Source: Macrobrachium rosenbergii
Taxonomy: Eukaryota; Arthropoda; Malacostraca; Decapoda; Palaemonidae
Assembly (NCBI RefSeq): GCF_040412425.1
Contig: NC_089766.1
Span: 17,459,508-17,523,507, forward strand
DNA length: 64,000 nt
Direction: 5' to 3'
Of this stretch, positions 60,855 to 64,000 are shown piece after piece. The notes below the pieces were generated by a model. That model was not told where the DNA came from and made no database searches. It saw only the letters and a program-made list of their open reading frames with translations. Within the stretch, counting starts at the first letter, position 1. Each line of letters starts with the position of its first letter. Both the position numbers and the translations under genes were made by a program.

Positions 60855-61800
60855 AAAGTTACGGTTATCAAATTCTTTATTCCATAAAAATTACCATTTA
60901 CTAAGGAAGATGGTTTTATGGATTCTATAAAAAAAATTACTTCCAATAGTTAAATGTTGCGCTATTTTTTCATCTTCAGCATCTTCAGCGCGTGCATGAG
61001 CTTAAACCCAACACATTTTTGTTATTAATGACAACTTTATACAATTATAAAATGAAAACTTAATATACTGGGTATAAGGATTCGTAGAAAATAATTTTAC
61101 GATGTTCCTTAAGAACTTACTGAGTCAATGAAAATAATCAATTTCTGTGGTAGTAAATTTTCGATAAACTTAATTTCCTGGCCATATAGCAAACTGGAGC
61201 ATTATTGGGCTGAGATAAATGGCTTGATTTTAGGCGATATTGCAGCAAATCCTAGACAAAATTATCATTTGGAGCCACTGTTATACATTATGCAAAGTGT
61301 GGCTTTACGTATTATATGATCTGCTGTATACTGCTTACGATTCAATTTATAATGTGGTTTACGTACTTCCCCAAGAGAGCACAGTTAAATTACTGCCCTC
61401 GTCCTGAATGACATCGGTAATATATGCAAAAGAGATGAAGAGTATCCAATTTGAATGAACATGGTCATTATAGAAATGAAGCTAGACTTTACATTTTGAA
61501 GTGTTTAGGTTAAGCAATATTATGGGTGAGGTTGTAGACTTCACGCCCTACTTCCAATTGTCATGAAGGTACAAACTGGAAGCATGTAGTATCCGAAAAA
61601 TGGTACCCATCCTGACATCAACCACACTCGGAACTACTAAATGACTTTGGAAATTCTAAGATGTAGGGTGGGGGAGGAGTTACTATATGAATATAAGTAA
61701 AATAAAATCTTACTTTAAGTGTAGGGAGGAGTTACTATATGAATATAATATAAAAAACTTACTCTAAGTGTAAAAATCACACAACTTCTTGTTTTATTTT
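60855..61800. other. Non-coding stretch
   Basis: AT-rich unique sequence with a ~40-bp direct duplication GGGAGGAGTTACTATATGAA / TATAA (61672-61700 and 61725-61750). No gene seen. Confidence 0.45.
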
Positions 61801-61803
61801 GAC

Positions 61804-61805
<2 letters not shown>

Positions 61806-61873
<68 letters not shown>
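61806..61873. repeat. (GA)n microsatellite
   Basis: Pure GA tract of about 68 bp. Confidence 0.97.
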
Positions 61874-61876
<3 letters not shown>

Positions 61877-61879
61877 CAA

Positions 61880-62910
61880 CAAATCTATACAAACATAAAA
61901 CCGAGTCATCTCCACCTTCATTTACTAAACCCAAGTGACCAATTAACGAGGGAATAATTTTTGGACTCAGATGAAAAATTCAAAAGTAAGAAATGTCCAC
62001 CATCTAATTAGCCAAAACGGCATGGCGGCTAAATATTTGTGAAGTCCACTAAATAATAACTAGTTACTTCTGACGAAGTGAAAAATATGACTTAAACATA
62101 TAATCTAGCCCCCACTAAATGAATATTACAGCGACATATTCGCCAACATCTCATTTGACTCAAAACAAACGTACATTTAACCTCATCAATTTCCATGCAT
62201 TCCGATATTACAGAGAAATGAAGATGGTCACTGCAGTATTCATACTTTAGCTGCTGAATTGTGGATGAACCCTTGCGCAAAACACTTCCTAAATATTAGC
62301 CGCTCCATACACAGACGGCTCATCAGCAACGCATCGAACACCCCAGACATATTGTGCCATTCATCCAAATATCTCGTACTCCTGTACATTAAGGTTCTTG
62401 TTCTGCCATCATCATCCAGCCTCTTCTAAGTCTTTCTTTCTTTCTCTCCTCCTCCTCCTTACACTTTCAAATTATATACTCAATCAGGGACTATTTTCGT
62501 TTAACGACCTTAAGGAAAGGACGTAAACACAAGTGACTGTAAATACGTTTTATAGAGTATAAATAAACAAGGTACTACAGTTTCATAATCTCTTGGCCTT
62601 GTTAAAGTTTGATGTCTGTAAATATAAATCTGACTTGATTTTGGTCAGAGTTCCAGTATGCCTTGCATTGGTTCCTCCATAACAGTAATGTAACAGTCGT
62701 TGATTAAGAGCTGGTTACGTCATAGTGCTGTTTCAGGGCTTTTAAGCACTGGGATGGAAGTATTTTTGCATATGATTTGTGTTCTCTTGGGGAGCTCGGT
62801 GAGCAATTCAAGTTTCGCATTTTGGAATTTCCTGGAATTAGTTTTCAAATATTTTCCTGGCGTTTGCTTTCAATTTTGCTCAAGTAAATGCTCTACAGGT
62901 AAAGCACAAG
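61880..62910. other. Non-coding stretch
   Basis: Unique AT-rich sequence. Short open frames (for example 62092-62280 minus) have no supporting features. Confidence 0.4.
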
Positions 62911-62916
62911 TGCACA

Positions 62917-63131
<215 letters not shown>

Positions 63132-63209
63132 AACTGAATCACGAAAATATGGAACGTGATGAATATATAAACAAAGATAAAATCCATGAAGGAAACGGAA
63201 ACACTGGAG

Positions 63210-63245
63210 TGCTGAGGCCTTTCGACACTAGTCCTTTACTTAGCA
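63210..63245 (-). ncRNA. Hammerhead-like layout in the PLE-B terminal repeat (core poorly conserved)
   Basis: Minus strand: TGCT, AAGTAAAG, GAC-TAGT-GTC, GAA, palindromic AGGCCT, C, AGCA. Stem I, stem II, GAA, self-complementary stem III and the cleavage C are all in place, but AAGTAAAG does not match the CUGANGA core. Its position in a Penelope-like terminal repeat is the main support. Confidence 0.35.
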
Positions 63246-63604
63246 GACTGAAGAAATATAAAAGTATGTTTACAAAGAAATCTCATATAAATGACAGATG
63301 GGGATTATAAATTAAACATATGTACCTGGAATCCAACACAATTGAAGAATTAGTAGGACTGCCAAAACAGGATTAAATATTTAAGAGGTTTTTACAAAGG
63401 ATTAGGATCAACCGTTCAGGAGCAGGGATAGAACAATTAAAAGATTATACAGGTTCGTGACTGACCACCTAAAAATTTTTAGTACAACACAATAATTCTC
63501 TTTTTTTTTTAAACAATAATAACTTTTTGCAAGATGAACATTTTTACAAAAAATAAAAAAATTATATTAAACATACGGATATATAGAAAATATATATCAA
63601 GTAG

Positions 63605-64000
63605 CTACCTTTTAATTAAGTCCGTGATTTTATCTTTTAAGTCATTCTTGAACATTTTTCTAATACAGGGGTCCAAATAATACATGCCAGGGCTAAGATT
63701 AAAATTACAACTGGAAGTAAGCTGGATAACAGCAGACTCCAATAGATTTCTTGAAGAGAAATCTTTCGATCTGGCAATCACTGAACTTTCAGTCCAATTT
63801 ATCCTGTGAGAGTTTTCACTTAAATGAATGAATATAGCATTGGATGCTTGTCCAGTTTTGACTGAATACTTATGTTGCTTAATACGTACATCTAAATCTT
63901 TACTGGATTGGTCAATATAAAAGAGGGCAATCCAAACATGGAATTTTATATATTATGTTGTTGTTTTCTTTAGTGCTATTTTTTATCAACATTCTTTTGA
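63605..64000 (-). pseudogene. Penelope-like element B: GIY-YIG endonuclease domain, 3' end of ORF (partial, one frameshift)
   Basis: The minus-strand frame ending at TAG 63607-63605 reads FYIDQSSKDLDVRIKQHKYS, VKTGQASNAIFIHLSENSHR, INWTESSVIARSKDF, NLLESAVIQLTSSCNFN, then MYYLDPCIRKMFKNDLKDKI. This is the C-terminal endonuclease of Penelope-like elements: YIG-like strand (YID here), Arg-x3-His helix start (VRIKQHK), Ser-Asn-Ala-Ile then His, and catalytic Glu in LESAVI. In the frame to the right, NIIYKIPCLDCP gives the GIY-like strand, so one indel separates it from YID at about 63935. No ATG lies in the open part. The rest of the ORF is outside the window. The Gly to Asp change in YIG and the indel suggest an inactive copy. 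Confidence 0.75.

Larger units (their letters stand above)
63135..64000 (-). mobile_element. Penelope-like element B: 3' part, continues beyond the right edge
   Basis: Minus-strand order: GIY-YIG coding region (64000-63605), 3' untranslated region, then a terminal repeat with TTTCTTCAGTCTGCTAAG, a hammerhead-like layout (63210-63245) and CACTCCAGTGTTTCCGTTTC, ending at (TA)n. Distinct in sequence from PLE-A in this window. Confidence 0.7.

Overview
This is a eukaryotic, AT-rich, extremely repeat-dense window, most consistent with a decapod crustacean (shrimp, prawn or crab type). The grounds are the density of very long (TA)n, (GA)n, (ATT)n and (CA)n microsatellites, several dispersed short repeats of a kind I associate with decapods (core GAGGTCATTCAGCGCTGAAA), tRNA-headed SINEs, Penelope-like elements and an I/Jockey-type LINE. 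The taxon call is inference, not a database match. There are no prokaryotic features.

Host gene. I find one credible host gene, on the minus strand, with five exon-like blocks: a 5'UTR-like exon ending at 27228, then 21598-21740 (start codon), 18576-18741, 11414-11536 and 6228-6337. Each block sits in a local GC-rich patch bounded by AG/GT. The reading phase is compatible from the start codon through all four coding blocks, giving about 153 codons and running off the left side. I do not recognise the protein. Most of 6-27 kb would be its introns, filled with satellites and SINEs.

Retroelement cluster, 41.7-50.9 kb. A decayed Penelope-like element (PLE-A) lies on the minus strand: a GIY-YIG endonuclease relic, a terminal repeat and the 5' ORF of a second unit. 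An 830-bp segment carrying the 3' end of a Jockey-type LINE interrupts it. Next to it on the plus strand is a nearly complete, frameshifted LINE with CCHC ORF1, APE endonuclease, reverse transcriptase and RNase H (about 44.6-50.37 kb). A third PLE-A terminal repeat plus ORF start abuts the LINE tail in the opposite orientation. Both PLE-A terminal repeats carry a compact hammerhead-ribozyme-like fold. A different Penelope-like element (PLE-B) enters from the right edge on the minus strand (63.2-64 kb).

Other repeats. Left to right: a (GA)n-plus-spacer minisatellite (1.16-3.56 kb), a 34-bp minisatellite (3.8-5.3 kb), a 50-bp dimeric satellite (9-10.5 kb), an ~80-bp satellite (12.9-13.8 kb), (GAA)n- and (GA)n-plus-spacer arrays (31.1-31.7, 54.5-55 kb), foldback elements at 11.7, 25.8-26.6, 29.3, 50.9, 52.0-53.4 and 57.3-57.9 kb, five copies of a hairpin-rich element all in one orientation, nine copies of a ~300-bp SINE-like repeat, two tRNA-SINE families and a decayed Mutator-like transposase fragment near 38 kb. 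Most long open frames here are translations of microsatellites and are not genes.
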